Assembly (NCBI RefSeq): GCF_006715085.1
Contig: NZ_VFMM01000001.1
Coordinates: 3,596,001 to 3,660,000, forward strand
Direction of reading: 5' to 3'
DNA length: 64,000 nucleotides
Origin: Kribbella jejuensis
GTDB lineage: Bacteria > Actinomycetota > Actinomycetes > Propionibacteriales > Kribbellaceae
Both the position numbers and the translations under genes were made by a program. How positions within the stretch are numbered: the first letter of the stretch is position 1; each line of letters opens with the position of its first letter. Below, in pieces: positions 52,721 through 62,063 of the stretch. The notes beneath the pieces were generated by a model. The model saw only the letters and a program-made list of their open reading frames with translations. It was not told the origin of the DNA and made no database searches.

Positions 52721-53837
52721 CCAAACTGAGTAGGGTCTCGATCACCCGGTCGACGTCCGCGTCGGTGAGGGCCGGGTAGAGAGGGAGGGAGAGTTCTTCG
52801 GCGTAGAAGCGTTCGGCGTTGGGGCAGAGGCCGCGTCGGTATCCCTGCTGGGCGAAGACCGGGTGCCAGTACACGGGAATGTAGTTGACCTGTACGCCGA
52901 TCCCGGCCGCGCGCATCCGCTCGAAGATCTCGCGCCGGCGGCCGCCGAGGACGCGGAGCGGGTACAGGTGCCACATCGGGTCGACGCCGGCGCGCTGGAC
53001 CGGCGTACGCAGACCGTCCACCCCGGCGAACGCCGCGTTGTAGCGGGCGGTGATCTCGGTACGGCGGCGTTTGAACTCGTCGAGGCGGCGGAGCTGGGAC
53101 AGCCCGAGGGCCGCGCCCAGATCGGTCAGGCGGTAGTTGACGCCGTACTCGTGGACCTCCTGGTGCCACGGTCCTTCGTCGGTGATCTCGAAGCGGGACG
53201 GGTCGCGGACGAGGCCGATGAAGTGGAACTCGTGGGCTCGTTGCGCGAACTTCTCGTCTTTGCAGACGACGGCGCCGCCTTCACCTGTGGTGAGGTTCTT
53301 GGTGGGGAAGAACGACATGGTGGTGATGTCAGCCAGATCGCCAACCGGGCGGCCGTTGGCGGAGCCGCCGACCGAGTGTGCCGCGTCGGCCAGGGTTTTT
53401 GCGCCGACCTTGTTGGCGAGAGACTGCAGGGCGGGGTAGTCGGCGGATTGGCCGGCGTAGTCGACTGCGGCGATGACCTTGGACTGAGCAGTGAGCAGTG
53501 CGGAAACAGCCTCTGGGTCGATCAGTCCCGTGGAGTAGTCGATGTCGGCGAAGACCACGCGAGCACCGAGCATCGCGGCGCACGAGGCGGTGGCTACGAA
53601 GGTCATCGGGGTGGTGATGACCTCGTCGCCGGAGCCGATGCCGAGGGCGGCGTACGCGATGTGCAGGGCCGCCGTTCCCGACGTACAACTCACCGCGCGA
53701 TGCCCGCCCGACACCGCGGAGATGGCCTCCTCGAAGGCCGTCACCGCCGGCCCCGTGGTCAACCAGTCTCCCCGCAAGACCGCGGCAACCGCCTCGATGT
53801 CCTCCTCGGAAATCGACTGACGCCCGTACGGCAGCAC
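52713..53837 (-). CDS. pseC: PseC-type UDP-4-keto-sugar aminotransferase
   Basis: A 374-aa PLP enzyme from the GTG MLPYGRQSISEEDIEAV (53837), two bases after the pseB stop. Motifs: SGTAALHIAYAALGIGSGDEVITTPMTFVATA, the DAAHSVGG segment, and the PLP Lys in SFFPTKNLTTGEGGAVV. The C-terminal segment VNYIPVYWHPVFAQQGYRRGLCPNAERFYAEELSLPLYPALT is typical of the PseC subgroup. It converts the 4-keto product of PseB to UDP-4-amino-4,6-dideoxy-beta-L-AltNAc. A longer reading to 53888 extends into pseB and is rejected. Confidence 0.92.
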   Translation of the reverse strand: MLPYGRQSISEEDIEAVAAVLRGDWLTTGPAVTAFEEAISAVSGGHRAVSCTSGTAALHIAYAALGIGSGDEVITTPMTFVATASCAAMLGARVVFADIDYSTGLIDPEAVSALLTAQSKVIAAVDYAGQSADYPALQSLANKVGAKTLADAAHSVGGSANGRPVGDLADITTMSFFPTKNLTTGEGGAVVCKDEKFAQRAHEFHFIGLVRDPSRFEITDEGPWHQEVHEYGVNYRLTDLGAALGLSQLRRLDEFKRRRTEITARYNAAFAGVDGLRTPVQRAGVDPMWHLYPLRVLGGRRREIFERMRAAGIGVQVNYIPVYWHPVFAQQGYRRGLCPNAERFYAEELSLPLYPALTDADVDRVIETLLSLVG

Positions 53838-53839
53838 GG

Positions 53840-54823
53840 TCAGTAGTCCATCTCGAGGATCTTGCGGATTTCTTCGATCGAGTACCACTGGTCGTTGGTG
53901 TCCGAGGCGTAGTGGAAGCCGTCGGCGACCGGGATGCCGTCGACCGGGGGTTGGTAACCCCAGCTGGCGAGGTCGGGCTGCAGGACGTACCGGTCGCCGA
54001 GGGAGACCGCGCGGCGGCCTTCCTCCGGGCTGATCATCTCCTCGTGCAGCTTCTCGCCGGGGCGCAGACCGACGTCGTGCATGGTCGCGCCGGGCGCGAT
54101 CGCCTCGGCCAGGTCCGTGACCTTCATCGACGGGATCCGCGGTACGTACAGCTCGCCGCCGGTCATCAGGTCGAACGAGTCGACGACGAACTCGACCGCC
54201 TGCGGCAGCGTGATCAGGAACCGGGTGCAGCGCAGGTCGGTGATCGGCAGCGAGTTCCCGGCCGCGTGCAGCGCGCGGAACTTCGGGATGATCGAGCCGC
54301 GGCTGCCCATCACGTTGCCGTACCGCACGACACTGAAGCGGGTGTCGTACGCCGCCGCGTAGTGGTTACCGGTGATGAACAGCTTGTCCGCGGTGAGCTT
54401 GGTCGCGCCGTACAGGTTGATCGGACTGGAGGCCTTGTCGGTCGACAGCGCCACCACCCGCTTCACGCCGCTGTCGATCGCCGCCTCGATCACGTTCTGC
54501 GACCCGATCACGTTGGTCTGCACGAACTCCCACGGGTTGTACTCGCCGCTGTCCACCTGCTTCAACGCAGCGGCATGGACGACGTAGTCGACGCGATGCA
54601 TCGCCCGCAGCAGCCGGGACCGGTCGCGGACGTCGCCCAGGAAGAACCGCAGCCGCGGGTCGTCGCCGAACAGCTGCCGGACCTCCCACTGCTTCAGCTC
54701 GTCCCGGCTGAACACGATGATCCGCCGCGGGTCGAGCCGCTCGAGTGCGTGCCGAACGAACGTCCGGCCGAACGACCCGGTACCGCCGGTGACCAGGATG
54801 TCGGAGCCGGTGAGGATTGACAC
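53840..54823 (-). CDS. pseB: UDP-GlcNAc 4,6-dehydratase (inverting), PseB
   Basis: A 327-aa short-chain dehydrogenase family enzyme: ILVTGGTGSFGRTFV binds NADP, and the catalytic residues are Asp-Lys in STDKASSPINLYGATK with the Tyr nine residues after the Asp, as in FlaA1/PseB. GNVMGSRGSIIP and FLITLPQAVEFV are also family hallmarks. It removes water from UDP-GlcNAc and inverts C5, the first committed step to pseudaminic acid. The start is a GTG at 54823. It is the first gene of the leftward operon pseB-pseC-Rossmann-HGW-cytidylyltransferase-methyltransferase. Confidence 0.94.
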   Translation of the reverse strand: MSILTGSDILVTGGTGSFGRTFVRHALERLDPRRIIVFSRDELKQWEVRQLFGDDPRLRFFLGDVRDRSRLLRAMHRVDYVVHAAALKQVDSGEYNPWEFVQTNVIGSQNVIEAAIDSGVKRVVALSTDKASSPINLYGATKLTADKLFITGNHYAAAYDTRFSVVRYGNVMGSRGSIIPKFRALHAAGNSLPITDLRCTRFLITLPQAVEFVVDSFDLMTGGELYVPRIPSMKVTDLAEAIAPGATMHDVGLRPGEKLHEEMISPEEGRRAVSLGDRYVLQPDLASWGYQPPVDGIPVADGFHYASDTNDQWYSIEEIRKILEMDY

Positions 54824-54923
54824 GCGAGCGGGACCCTTCTGACGGACAGTTCCGAACTGCGCACACGCGGTGCGGACCTCGAAACAATAGCTGCCCGGTG
54901 AAGGACCTGCTCAATCCACTGTC

Positions 54924-55340
54924 TCAGTCAGGTGTAATCAAACGTACGCTCGGGAAATATGTACGGAACGGGCGCGGATCGCGGGTGATGACGTGGTATC
55001 GCTGCACCGCGGCGTGGGCACCGATGTAGAAGTCGGGCAGTGGCGACGTCTTCGTGCCACCGCGACGGCGGTACCCGAGGAAGGCGCGCGAGGCCAGGAA
55101 CCCGGCCGGGAACGGCAAGGCTTCCCGCCGGAAGTCGCTGACCGGGAGGGCCGCGTCGACGTCCTCGATCCGGTCGAAGCCCGCCGACACCTCGGCGTAC
55201 ACGATCGGGTTGAGCACCAGCTCGCCCTGGTCCCGGGCGTCCGCGACTGCGTCGGCCGACCATGCGGCCCACTTCGGGTTGTCGGTCAGGATGTCGAGCA
55301 GTACGCAGGTGTCGACGAGGGCGATCCCGTCAATCGCCAC
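54924..55340 (-). CDS. vapC: VapC-type PIN-domain toxin
   Basis: A 138-aa PIN ribonuclease: the first acidic residue in ALVDTCVLLDIL, Glu in NPIVYAEVSAGF, and the C-terminal acidic cluster in SPLPDFYIGAHAAVQRYHVITRDPRPFRTYFPSVRLITPD. It overlaps the antitoxin gene by 11 bp. VapC toxins cut specific tRNAs or rRNA when free of antitoxin. It is placed between pseB and pseG, splitting the nonulosonic-acid genes, and could stabilise the locus. Confidence 0.92.
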   Translation of the reverse strand: MAIDGIALVDTCVLLDILTDNPKWAAWSADAVADARDQGELVLNPIVYAEVSAGFDRIEDVDAALPVSDFRREALPFPAGFLASRAFLGYRRRGGTKTSPLPDFYIGAHAAVQRYHVITRDPRPFRTYFPSVRLITPD

Positions 55341-55557
55341 GCAGCAGCTCCATCAGCTCCTCTGTGCTCATCCCGCTGGTCGCCCGGCCGCGCATCTCGC
55401 GCACCAGCCGCTGCCCGCGGGTCTCCGCGTCCGTGACCCGCACGATGCGTAGACCGTCGTTCGCCTCGATCACTGTTACCTCGTCCCCCTCGTGGAGATG
55501 GTGCTTGCGCCGGAGCTCGGCCGGGATCGTCACCTGGCCCTTGCTGTTCAGTCGCAT
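55330..55557 (-). CDS. vapB: AbrB/SpoVT-type antitoxin (VapB)
   Basis: A 75-aa protein from ATG MRLNSKGQVTIPAELRRKHHL (55557), six nt after GGGAGGA; a longer frame to 55605 is rejected. The N-terminal swapped-hairpin (AbrB/MazE) domain binds DNA, and the C-terminal helix (RGRATSGMSTEELMELLRGD) should wrap and silence the VapC toxin encoded next, with which it overlaps by 11 bp. It probably represses its own promoter in the 112-bp gap shared with pseG. Confidence 0.9.
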   Translation of the reverse strand: MRLNSKGQVTIPAELRRKHHLHEGDEVTVIEANDGLRIVRVTDAETRGQRLVREMRGRATSGMSTEELMELLRGD

Positions 55558-55669
55558 CGTATCCTCCCACGTAATACTCATCCTACGTGTCACCAGTTTA
55601 TCCACAGGTGCCGATTCTCACGCGAGAGTGTGCCGGGAAAACGGATATACAGCCGCTACCGTCGTCGGC

Positions 55670-56692
55670 GTGAAGCGCGTTGGGGTGCGGTGCGAGGTGG
55701 GGCCGGCCACGGGGGTCGGACATGTGATGCGGTGTCTGGCGTTGGCGGAGGAGCTGCGGCGGCGCGGGGTCGAGGTGGTCTTCGTGTGCGACGCGGACAG
55801 GGTGCCGTGGGCCGCCGGGCAGATTGCGGCGCGCGGGATCGACGTACATCCCGAGGTCGGCGAACCGGATGAGCATGTGGAGGTCTTCGGGCAGCTCGGG
55901 CTGGATGCGGTGGTGTTCGACTCGTACGACCTGGACGTGTCGGTGTACCGGGCCGTGCGGGCGAGCGGGCTGCCCACGGTCGCGATCGTCGACGGCGACT
56001 TCCGTGGGGCCGAGGCTGATGTGCTGGTCGACCAGAACCTCGGGGCGGAGCTCGACCACCCCGTGTTGCCGCGGGATTCGATCCGGCTGGCCGGTCTGCC
56101 GTACGTGATGATGCGCGACGAGATCCTCGACCAGCGCCCGCCGACGCCGCCCGCGGATCGGGAGAACGCGGTGCCGAGGGTGTTCGCGTTCTTCGGTGGT
56201 ACGGACGCGTTCGGCGCCGGTCCGTACGTCGTCCGGGCGCTGGCGGCGACCGGTCTGCCGTTCGAGGCGACCGTGGTCGCGCCGGGGGACGAGCTGGCGC
56301 GGCGGATCGCTGAGGTCGAGCTGCAGCCGCATCAGGAGTTGCACGTGATCGGGCCGACGGATCAGCTGGCCGCGCGGGTGCGTGCGGCGGATCTGACGAT
56401 CAGTGCGTCCGGTACGTCGACGTGGGAGCTGCTGTGCCTCGGGGCGACGGCCGGTCTGGTGTGTGTGGTCGACAACCAGGTGATGGGCTACGAGCGTGCC
56501 GTCGACACCGGCGCGGCCGCCGGGCTGGGTCTGCTGAGCGCGCTGCAGCACGACCCGACCTCGGCCGATCAGACCCTCAAGCGCCTGCTGACCGACCCCG
56601 CGGAACGCGGCCGGTTGGCCCGCGCGGGGTGGGAGTTGGTCGACGGCCGAGGCCGGGAACGAGTGGCAGACGCGCTGCTGGGGCTCACCTGA
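55670..56692 (+). CDS. pseG: PseG-type UDP-sugar hydrolase
   Basis: A 340-aa GT-B-like enzyme. The N-terminal motif ATGVGHVMRCLALAEELRRRGVEVVFVCD is the PseG/MurG-like G-x-GHV-R-x3-LA, followed by DAVVFDSYDLDVSVYRAV, ADVLVDQNLGAE, FAFFGGTDAFGAGPYVVRAL and DLTISASGTSTWELLCLG. It releases UDP from UDP-2,4-diacetamido-2,4,6-trideoxy-beta-L-altrose to give the free 6-deoxy-AltdiNAc. The start is a GTG at 55670; TACCGT at 55657-55662 suggests a leaderless transcript. It is read to the right, away from the other pse genes. Confidence 0.88.
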   Translation: MKRVGVRCEVGPATGVGHVMRCLALAEELRRRGVEVVFVCDADRVPWAAGQIAARGIDVHPEVGEPDEHVEVFGQLGLDAVVFDSYDLDVSVYRAVRASGLPTVAIVDGDFRGAEADVLVDQNLGAELDHPVLPRDSIRLAGLPYVMMRDEILDQRPPTPPADRENAVPRVFAFFGGTDAFGAGPYVVRALAATGLPFEATVVAPGDELARRIAEVELQPHQELHVIGPTDQLAARVRAADLTISASGTSTWELLCLGATAGLVCVVDNQVMGYERAVDTGAAAGLGLLSALQHDPTSADQTLKRLLTDPAERGRLARAGWELVDGRGRERVADALLGLT

Positions 56693-56700
56693 GCTTCAGC

Positions 56701-58929
56701 TCACCGCAATTCGTAGATGGTGGCGTCGAGCGTCGCGTGCCTCAGCCGGACGTAGTTGCGGAGGGCCGGGGAGACCTCGCCGGCGCGGTTGTCGGCGTAC
56801 AGCCAGCGCACGCCGGCCTGCTTCAGGCGGTCGATGGTCGCGGGGGAGGGCGCCTTGAACGCGGCGTCGTTCGCGGCCAGTTGCTCGCGGTTCCAGTACG
56901 GGATCAGGCTCGGGTTGCCGTCGTTGGCGAGCGCGATCCGGTTCGCCTGGTTCGAGTACGACCAGCCCTCGACCAGCACCGGCCGCTCGGACAGCGCCGC
57001 GAGCCAGAAGTGCCGGCTGTCGCAGACGCCGTCGCGCTGGATGATGCAGTGCGCGTTGGTCGCGATCAGCTCACCGGGCTTGCTGTTCCGCCGCAACCAC
57101 TGCGCGGCACCGGCCTCCGCCGCCGTCGCGCCACCACGGAACGGATGTGCGAACACCAGGTTCGACGCCTTGTCCGACACGAGTGCCTGCAGCGGCACCA
57201 GCGCCGCCCCGATCATGCAGGCCGCGACCGCCCCGCCGAGCATCGCCACGAAGAAATTGCCCGGCCGCCGCGCCACCTTCCACCCGGCGGCCACGAGCAC
57301 CGCGACGATCACCACGACAGCGAGCGTCCACAACCACGCTCCCTTGATCCCGGGCAGCTCCGCCGACTCCGATCGCGCGACCGCGAACCCGGCCAGCCCG
57401 AGCACCCCTGCGGATCCGACGAGTACGGCGGCCCGCCGATCCTCGAGTCGCCCGACGAGCTGCGCCAGCCCGGCGGACGCGAGTACGGCGACGACCGGGA
57501 ACGCCGTCCGCAGGAAGTACAACTGGCTGACCCCCGACTGCGACGTCAGCAAGGTCCCGAGCAACCCCGCGACCGCGACTCCCGCGAGGAACACCGCGCC
57601 GGTGTCGCGCCACTTGCGCCCGAGGAAGAACAGTCCGGACGCCGCCAGCGCCCAACTCAGCAATGTCGTTGCCCCAGACAACAACTGCGCGTGCGGGTTC
57701 GAGACCAGCAGCGGGTACGGCGCCAGTTGGACGAACGTCTGGAACGGTTTGATCTCCGTACCCCACGTGCTGCCGCCGAAGATCGTGATCAACGCCGCCA
57801 CGAACACCACCAACGTGACCAGCCCGCCGAGGAACGCCGGCCGCGTCGGACGCTTCGCCAGCCCCAACTGCAGGAACGCGAACGCGAACCCGGCACCGAC
57901 CACCGGGAGAATCGTCGACTTCGCCCCCGAGGCAACCAGTGCGAGCAGGACCAACAAGACCCACCGGCTGCGCGGTCTCCCGTCCGACCGCAACAGGTCC
58001 ACCGCGACGATGCAGAGCGCCAGCGCGATCAGGACGCCGAGGTTCTGCGTCGGACTCAGGTACGCCGCCACCGCTGTCGAGATCCCGCCCAGCCCGGCGC
58101 CCGCGAACGGTTGTACCGCCCCGCCGAGCCCGGCGACGAACACCGCCAGCGGGCCGGCCCACGTCGCCCCGGACTCCGCCGTCGGAGTGAGCCGCGTGGA
58201 GAGCGCGAACACCAGTCCGCACCCGGCCAGGAACAGCGGCAACCAGCTCAGCGAATGGATCAGATCGGTCAGGTCGATCCGCGTCCCCCACTGCGTCGCG
58301 GCCGTCGCCTGGTGGAAGAACGTGTGGTACTTCATCGGCTCGCCACCGAGCCACAAGGTCCTGATCGGTACGTCGTACTTCGCGCTCGCCGCCAGTGCCT
58401 GCTGGAACGCGAGGTCCGGGTACGCCCGGAGCGGATCGGTGTACGCCGGGAGGAACTGTCCCGGACCGCGCCGGTACACGATCAGCAGGACGACCGCGGT
58501 CGACGCGGCGAGCAACCACGCCTGCAGTGGACGCAACGGCCGCTCGACCCGCCGCCAGACCCGCGCGCGGGCGTCGCTGTCGACGAACGCGATCACCAGG
58601 ACGACCGGCGCCCACACCCACGACCACGCCTGCAGGCCGATCGACGCGCTGGCGAGGTACACCAGCACCTGTCCCGCCGTACCGATCGAGAATCCGGCCG
58701 ACAGGTCCTCGACGAGGTTGCGTCCGTACCCGCCGATCAGCCGCCAGAGCGCGAACCCCGGGAGCGTCACCACGATCACCGTGAACAGCACGAACCGGAC
58801 AAGCTCGAACACCGTCGAGTGCAACGCGAGCAGCACGATCGCCAGCAGCGCGACGGTCAACCCGGCGACCAGACCGGACAGGGAAGGCCCCGCGGTCCGC
58901 GGCCCCCGCCGCCTCGCTCTCGCGCGCAT
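56701..58929 (-). CDS. Large polytopic membrane protein (GT-C-like)
   Basis: A 742-aa protein with about 15 hydrophobic helices between residues 18 and 590 and a soluble C-terminal domain of about 130 residues (AEAGAAQWLRRNSKPGELIATNAHCIIQRDGVCDSRHFWLAALSERPVLVEGWSY...). A large outside loop holds LPAYTDPLRAYPDLAFQQALAASAKYDVP, with the acidic residue pattern seen in the first loop of GT-C transferases, and GGEPMKYHTFFHQATAA. It is convergent with pseG, ending 9 bp from it. It may move or attach lipid-linked sugar for the wall polymer (inference). No family is recognised with certainty. Confidence 0.7.
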   Translation of the reverse strand: MRARARRRGPRTAGPSLSGLVAGLTVALLAIVLLALHSTVFELVRFVLFTVIVVTLPGFALWRLIGGYGRNLVEDLSAGFSIGTAGQVLVYLASASIGLQAWSWVWAPVVLVIAFVDSDARARVWRRVERPLRPLQAWLLAASTAVVLLIVYRRGPGQFLPAYTDPLRAYPDLAFQQALAASAKYDVPIRTLWLGGEPMKYHTFFHQATAATQWGTRIDLTDLIHSLSWLPLFLAGCGLVFALSTRLTPTAESGATWAGPLAVFVAGLGGAVQPFAGAGLGGISTAVAAYLSPTQNLGVLIALALCIVAVDLLRSDGRPRSRWVLLVLLALVASGAKSTILPVVGAGFAFAFLQLGLAKRPTRPAFLGGLVTLVVFVAALITIFGGSTWGTEIKPFQTFVQLAPYPLLVSNPHAQLLSGATTLLSWALAASGLFFLGRKWRDTGAVFLAGVAVAGLLGTLLTSQSGVSQLYFLRTAFPVVAVLASAGLAQLVGRLEDRRAAVLVGSAGVLGLAGFAVARSESAELPGIKGAWLWTLAVVVIVAVLVAAGWKVARRPGNFFVAMLGGAVAACMIGAALVPLQALVSDKASNLVFAHPFRGGATAAEAGAAQWLRRNSKPGELIATNAHCIIQRDGVCDSRHFWLAALSERPVLVEGWSYSNQANRIALANDGNPSLIPYWNREQLAANDAAFKAPSPATIDRLKQAGVRWLYADNRAGEVSPALRNYVRLRHATLDATIYELR

Positions 58930-58999
58930 GTCGTAACACTAATGTGAAATCCATTGCGCCACGAACGCACCGGATCACTCCATGTAAGCTCAGCGGCCT

Positions 59000-59752
59000 A
59001 TGAGTTGGTACGACGCGCTCGAAGCCGGTGAACTGACCGTGCGGCCGTCCGTGGACGCGGCGAAGCGGTTCGGGGTCTCGATCGACCGGATGTCGGTCTC
59101 CGCGTCCGCCGGTACGCCGCTGGCGGAGGTACTGTCCGCCGTCGAGAAGTCGACCGCCGACGTGATCGTGCTGCGGTACCCGGCCCGCGAGACGACCTGG
59201 TTCGCCGCGCTCGCGAACGGTCCGCGGCAGGCGTTGCTCGCCGACACGGTCACCTGCTGGGCGCTGCCCGTCGGGAAGGGCCGGCGGCCGGCGCCGCTGG
59301 CCGGTTTCACCGCCCAGGTCGAGGACGACATCGACGACGAACTCGTGGACGACCTGGTCGCGGACGTGTTCGGCGACTCCGGCAACCACTACTGCTCCGA
59401 CCCGGTCTTCGACCGCGCGCTCGCGCTGGCCGGCCGGCAGGAGTGGGCCCGGCGGCGGATCGCCGCGGCCGGTGCCGTCGTACTGCGTGGTCCGGACCGG
59501 CGGGTGCTTGCGCTGGCGGCGCTGGACCAGGAGACGTCGTGGACCGAGATCCAGCTCGCCGGCGTGGTCCCGGCCGAGCAGGGCCGCGGGCGGTACGGCC
59601 ACCTGCTGGCCGCGGTCGAGGACGCGTGCACGACGCGCCGCCTGGTGGTCACCACCCAGGCGCACCAGACCGGTATCCAGCGGATCTGGGCCCGGTACGG
59701 ATTCGAACCTGTGCATAACCTCCTGACGGTTCACCTCGTTGCCGCTACGTAG
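59000..59752 (+). CDS. GNAT acetyltransferase, WecD/PseH-like
   Basis: A 250-aa protein. The first 105 residues form an extra domain. A GNAT domain follows with SDPVFDRALALAGRQEWARRRIAAAGAVVLRG and the acetyl-CoA loop LAGVVPAEQGRGRYGHLLAAVEDAC, ending RIWARYGFEPVHNLLTVHLV. The layout matches WecD-type acetyltransferases that act on 4-amino-4,6-dideoxy sugars, so it is a good candidate for the PseH step (N4-acetylation) between PseC and PseG. It is read to the right, divergent from the large membrane protein. Confidence 0.8.
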   Translation: MSWYDALEAGELTVRPSVDAAKRFGVSIDRMSVSASAGTPLAEVLSAVEKSTADVIVLRYPARETTWFAALANGPRQALLADTVTCWALPVGKGRRPAPLAGFTAQVEDDIDDELVDDLVADVFGDSGNHYCSDPVFDRALALAGRQEWARRRIAAAGAVVLRGPDRRVLALAALDQETSWTEIQLAGVVPAEQGRGRYGHLLAAVEDACTTRRLVVTTQAHQTGIQRIWARYGFEPVHNLLTVHLVAAT

Positions 59753-59768
59753 GCAGTTCGCTACGTAG
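59745..59768. promoter_or_regulatory. Twin CTACGTAG palindromes between GNAT and GT2 genes
   Basis: Two copies of the perfect 8-bp palindrome CTACGTAG, at 59745-59752 and 59761-59768, 16 bp apart. The first contains the stop of the GNAT gene; the second is 19 bp before the GT2 start. Possibly an operator; weak evidence. Confidence 0.3.
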
Positions 59769-59786
59769 TGAGGAGGGCACACCGGA

Positions 59787-62063
59787 GTGACGCCGCGGTT
59801 GAGCGTGGTGGTGCCCTTCTACGGCGTCGGCGAGTATCTCGGAGACTGCCTGGAGTCGATCGCCCGGCAGGCCTGGACCGATTTCGAGGCGATCCTCGTC
59901 GACGACGGATCCCCGGACAACAGTGCTGTCGTCGCGAAGGAGTTCTGTGCGCGGGACCCGCGGTTCCGGCTGATCCAGCAGGACAACGCCGGCCCGGGTC
60001 CGGCCCGGGACGCCGGGATCCGCGAGGCGACCGGTGAGTACCTCGCGTTCGTGGACGGCGACGACCTGGTGTCGACGTACGGGTTCGCCGCCCTGATCCG
60101 GACCCTGGACCGGACCGGCTCGGACTTCGCCGGCGGCAACGCGCGCCGGTTCAACAACAGCTTCGGCGTCCGGCCGTCGTGGTTGCACAAGCAGCCGTTC
60201 GCCCGGGTCCGGCACGCCACGCACGTCACCGAGTTCCCCGATCTGGTCCTGGACCGGATGCTCTGGAACAAGGTGTACCGCCGCTCGTTCTGGACCGAGT
60301 ACGGCTACACCTTTCCCCCGATCCGGTACGAGGACTACCCGGTCGCGCTCAAGGCGCACCTGGACGCGATCACCGTCGACACGATCACCCAGGCCGTCTA
60401 CTACTGGCGCGAGCGCGAGTCCGGCGAGTCGATCACCCAGCAGAAGTTCCAGCTCGGCAACATCCGCGACCGGGTCACCTCGGCCGGGATGGTCATCGAC
60501 CTGGTCGAGGACGCCGTGCCGGTGGTGCGCCGGCGGGTGCACGCGCACCTGGCACAGATCGACGTACTGACCCTGATGTCCGCGTTCGGATCGGTCCCGG
60601 CCGACGACGAGCAGGCGCTGGTGGACCTGTCCCGCGAGCTGGTCGACCGGCTCGACGAGGACGTGCTCGCGAAGACCCACCGGTACGACCGGATCCAGCA
60701 CGCCGCGCTCCGGTCCGGCGACGTCGACCTGCTCCGCCGGCTCGCGGTGTTCCGCAACTCCGGTGGCCTGCGCGGCGGGGCGCGCGCCGTCGCGCACGGG
60801 CGCCGGCTCGAGTACAACTACCCCGGCCTCGGCGAATCCGCCGTACCGCGCCGGCTGTACGGCGTCCGCGACCAGGACCTGTCGCTCGCGACGAGCGTCC
60901 GCGAGGTCGGCTGGATCGACGGCAAGCTCTCGATCAAGGGCACGGCGGAGATCCGGCACGTGGAGACCGACCGGACGTCGACCCTCGAGATCGCGCTCCT
61001 CGTCGGCGAGACGTCGCACCCACTGCCGGTACGCCGCTACGCCGCGCTCGACCTGCACGGGACGCAGTCGCTCGTCGGGTTCGAGGTGCAACTCGACCCG
61101 GAGCTGCTCGCGGAATGCACGGGTGCTCCAGCGCACTTCGAGGTGCGGATGCGCTCCGGCCGGCGCCGACGGACAGGCATGCTCGGCGGTCAGGGCCCGG
61201 GGAGCCCGGGCTGGCCGCCCGGCGCGTGGATCGACGCGACGAACTGGATTCAACCGGGTCCGGGGAAGAGCGGTTGGTTCTCGCTGCGGCGGCTGACGGA
61301 TCCGTGCCGGTTGACGTCGGTCGAGCAGACCGACCGCGAGCTGATCCTGCACGGTACGGCGTCGTTCGACGAACCGTCGCTGCGCCTGAGCCGGCCGGTC
61401 GTGGGCGGCGAGGAAGAGATTCCGCTGGAGCTCGACGGACGCGATTTCACCGCGCGGCTGCCGATCCGCGACCTCCTCGACGCGGCGAACCACGACGATC
61501 CGTTCGGTCAGCGGACCACCCGGGTGTTCCGGGTGCACGGCGGCGACGACCTGCAGCGGGTGCTGTTGTGGACCGCGGGCGACGCTGCGGTGTCCCGGGT
61601 CGTGGACGATCGGGTGGTCACGCTGACCCGGTCGACCGGCGGGTACGTGAACCTGCACGAGTCGCCGATCCGGACGACCGCTGTCGCGGCAGTTGTCGAG
61701 GGCAACGAGTTGGTGGTGCGTGGGTCCGCGGGCGGCGACGTCACCTTCAGCTGGCGGCGGTACCTGGCCGACTCCGACGACCACCTCGACGTCGCGTGCC
61801 GGCGTACGTCGTCCGGTGACGGCGGGTGGTCCGTGGCCGTCGACGTGGACGCGCTCGTCCCGGTGACCGCCGTACAGGTTTCCGTGGATCCGTTGGCTGC
61901 GTTGGCCGACTGGATCTTGTTCGCCACCAGAGCCGACGGTACGGCGCACGCCGTACAGTGCGAGCCGTTCCTGTGCAGCCGGTTGCCCTTGGCAATCGAG
62001 TCCGGGACGCATGCGCTCGCCGTCCGACCCCATGCCGGCACTCTGCACGTCGAGGTGCGCTGA
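59787..62063 (+). CDS. GT2 glycosyltransferase with teichoic-acid-type C-terminal extension
   Basis: A 758-aa protein. A GT-A family 2 domain covers about 1-230: LSVVVPFYGVGEYLGDCLESIARQ, ILVDDGSPDNS, NAGPGPARDAGI and the metal DxD in AFVDGDDLV, then LWNKVYRRSFW and RYEDYPVAL. A helical linker and at least three beta-rich domains follow (from about 360), as in TarS/TarP-type wall-teichoic-acid transferases. It probably adds sugar residues to the wall polymer, at the membrane face. The GTG start lies behind AGGAGGG. The stop overlaps the start of HGW copy 2 (TGATG). Confidence 0.88.
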   Translation: MTPRLSVVVPFYGVGEYLGDCLESIARQAWTDFEAILVDDGSPDNSAVVAKEFCARDPRFRLIQQDNAGPGPARDAGIREATGEYLAFVDGDDLVSTYGFAALIRTLDRTGSDFAGGNARRFNNSFGVRPSWLHKQPFARVRHATHVTEFPDLVLDRMLWNKVYRRSFWTEYGYTFPPIRYEDYPVALKAHLDAITVDTITQAVYYWRERESGESITQQKFQLGNIRDRVTSAGMVIDLVEDAVPVVRRRVHAHLAQIDVLTLMSAFGSVPADDEQALVDLSRELVDRLDEDVLAKTHRYDRIQHAALRSGDVDLLRRLAVFRNSGGLRGGARAVAHGRRLEYNYPGLGESAVPRRLYGVRDQDLSLATSVREVGWIDGKLSIKGTAEIRHVETDRTSTLEIALLVGETSHPLPVRRYAALDLHGTQSLVGFEVQLDPELLAECTGAPAHFEVRMRSGRRRRTGMLGGQGPGSPGWPPGAWIDATNWIQPGPGKSGWFSLRRLTDPCRLTSVEQTDRELILHGTASFDEPSLRLSRPVVGGEEEIPLELDGRDFTARLPIRDLLDAANHDDPFGQRTTRVFRVHGGDDLQRVLLWTAGDAAVSRVVDDRVVTLTRSTGGYVNLHESPIRTTAVAAVVEGNELVVRGSAGGDVTFSWRRYLADSDDHLDVACRRTSSGDGGWSVAVDVDALVPVTAVQVSVDPLAALADWILFATRADGTAHAVQCEPFLCSRLPLAIESGTHALAVRPHAGTLHVEVR

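Noticed and set aside
56422-58947. An 840-codon plus-strand frame opposite the large membrane protein, and a similar long frame in the third reading phase
   Set aside because: The translation is Arg/Pro/Gln-rich with no domain, while the minus strand shows regular membrane helices and a proper start.
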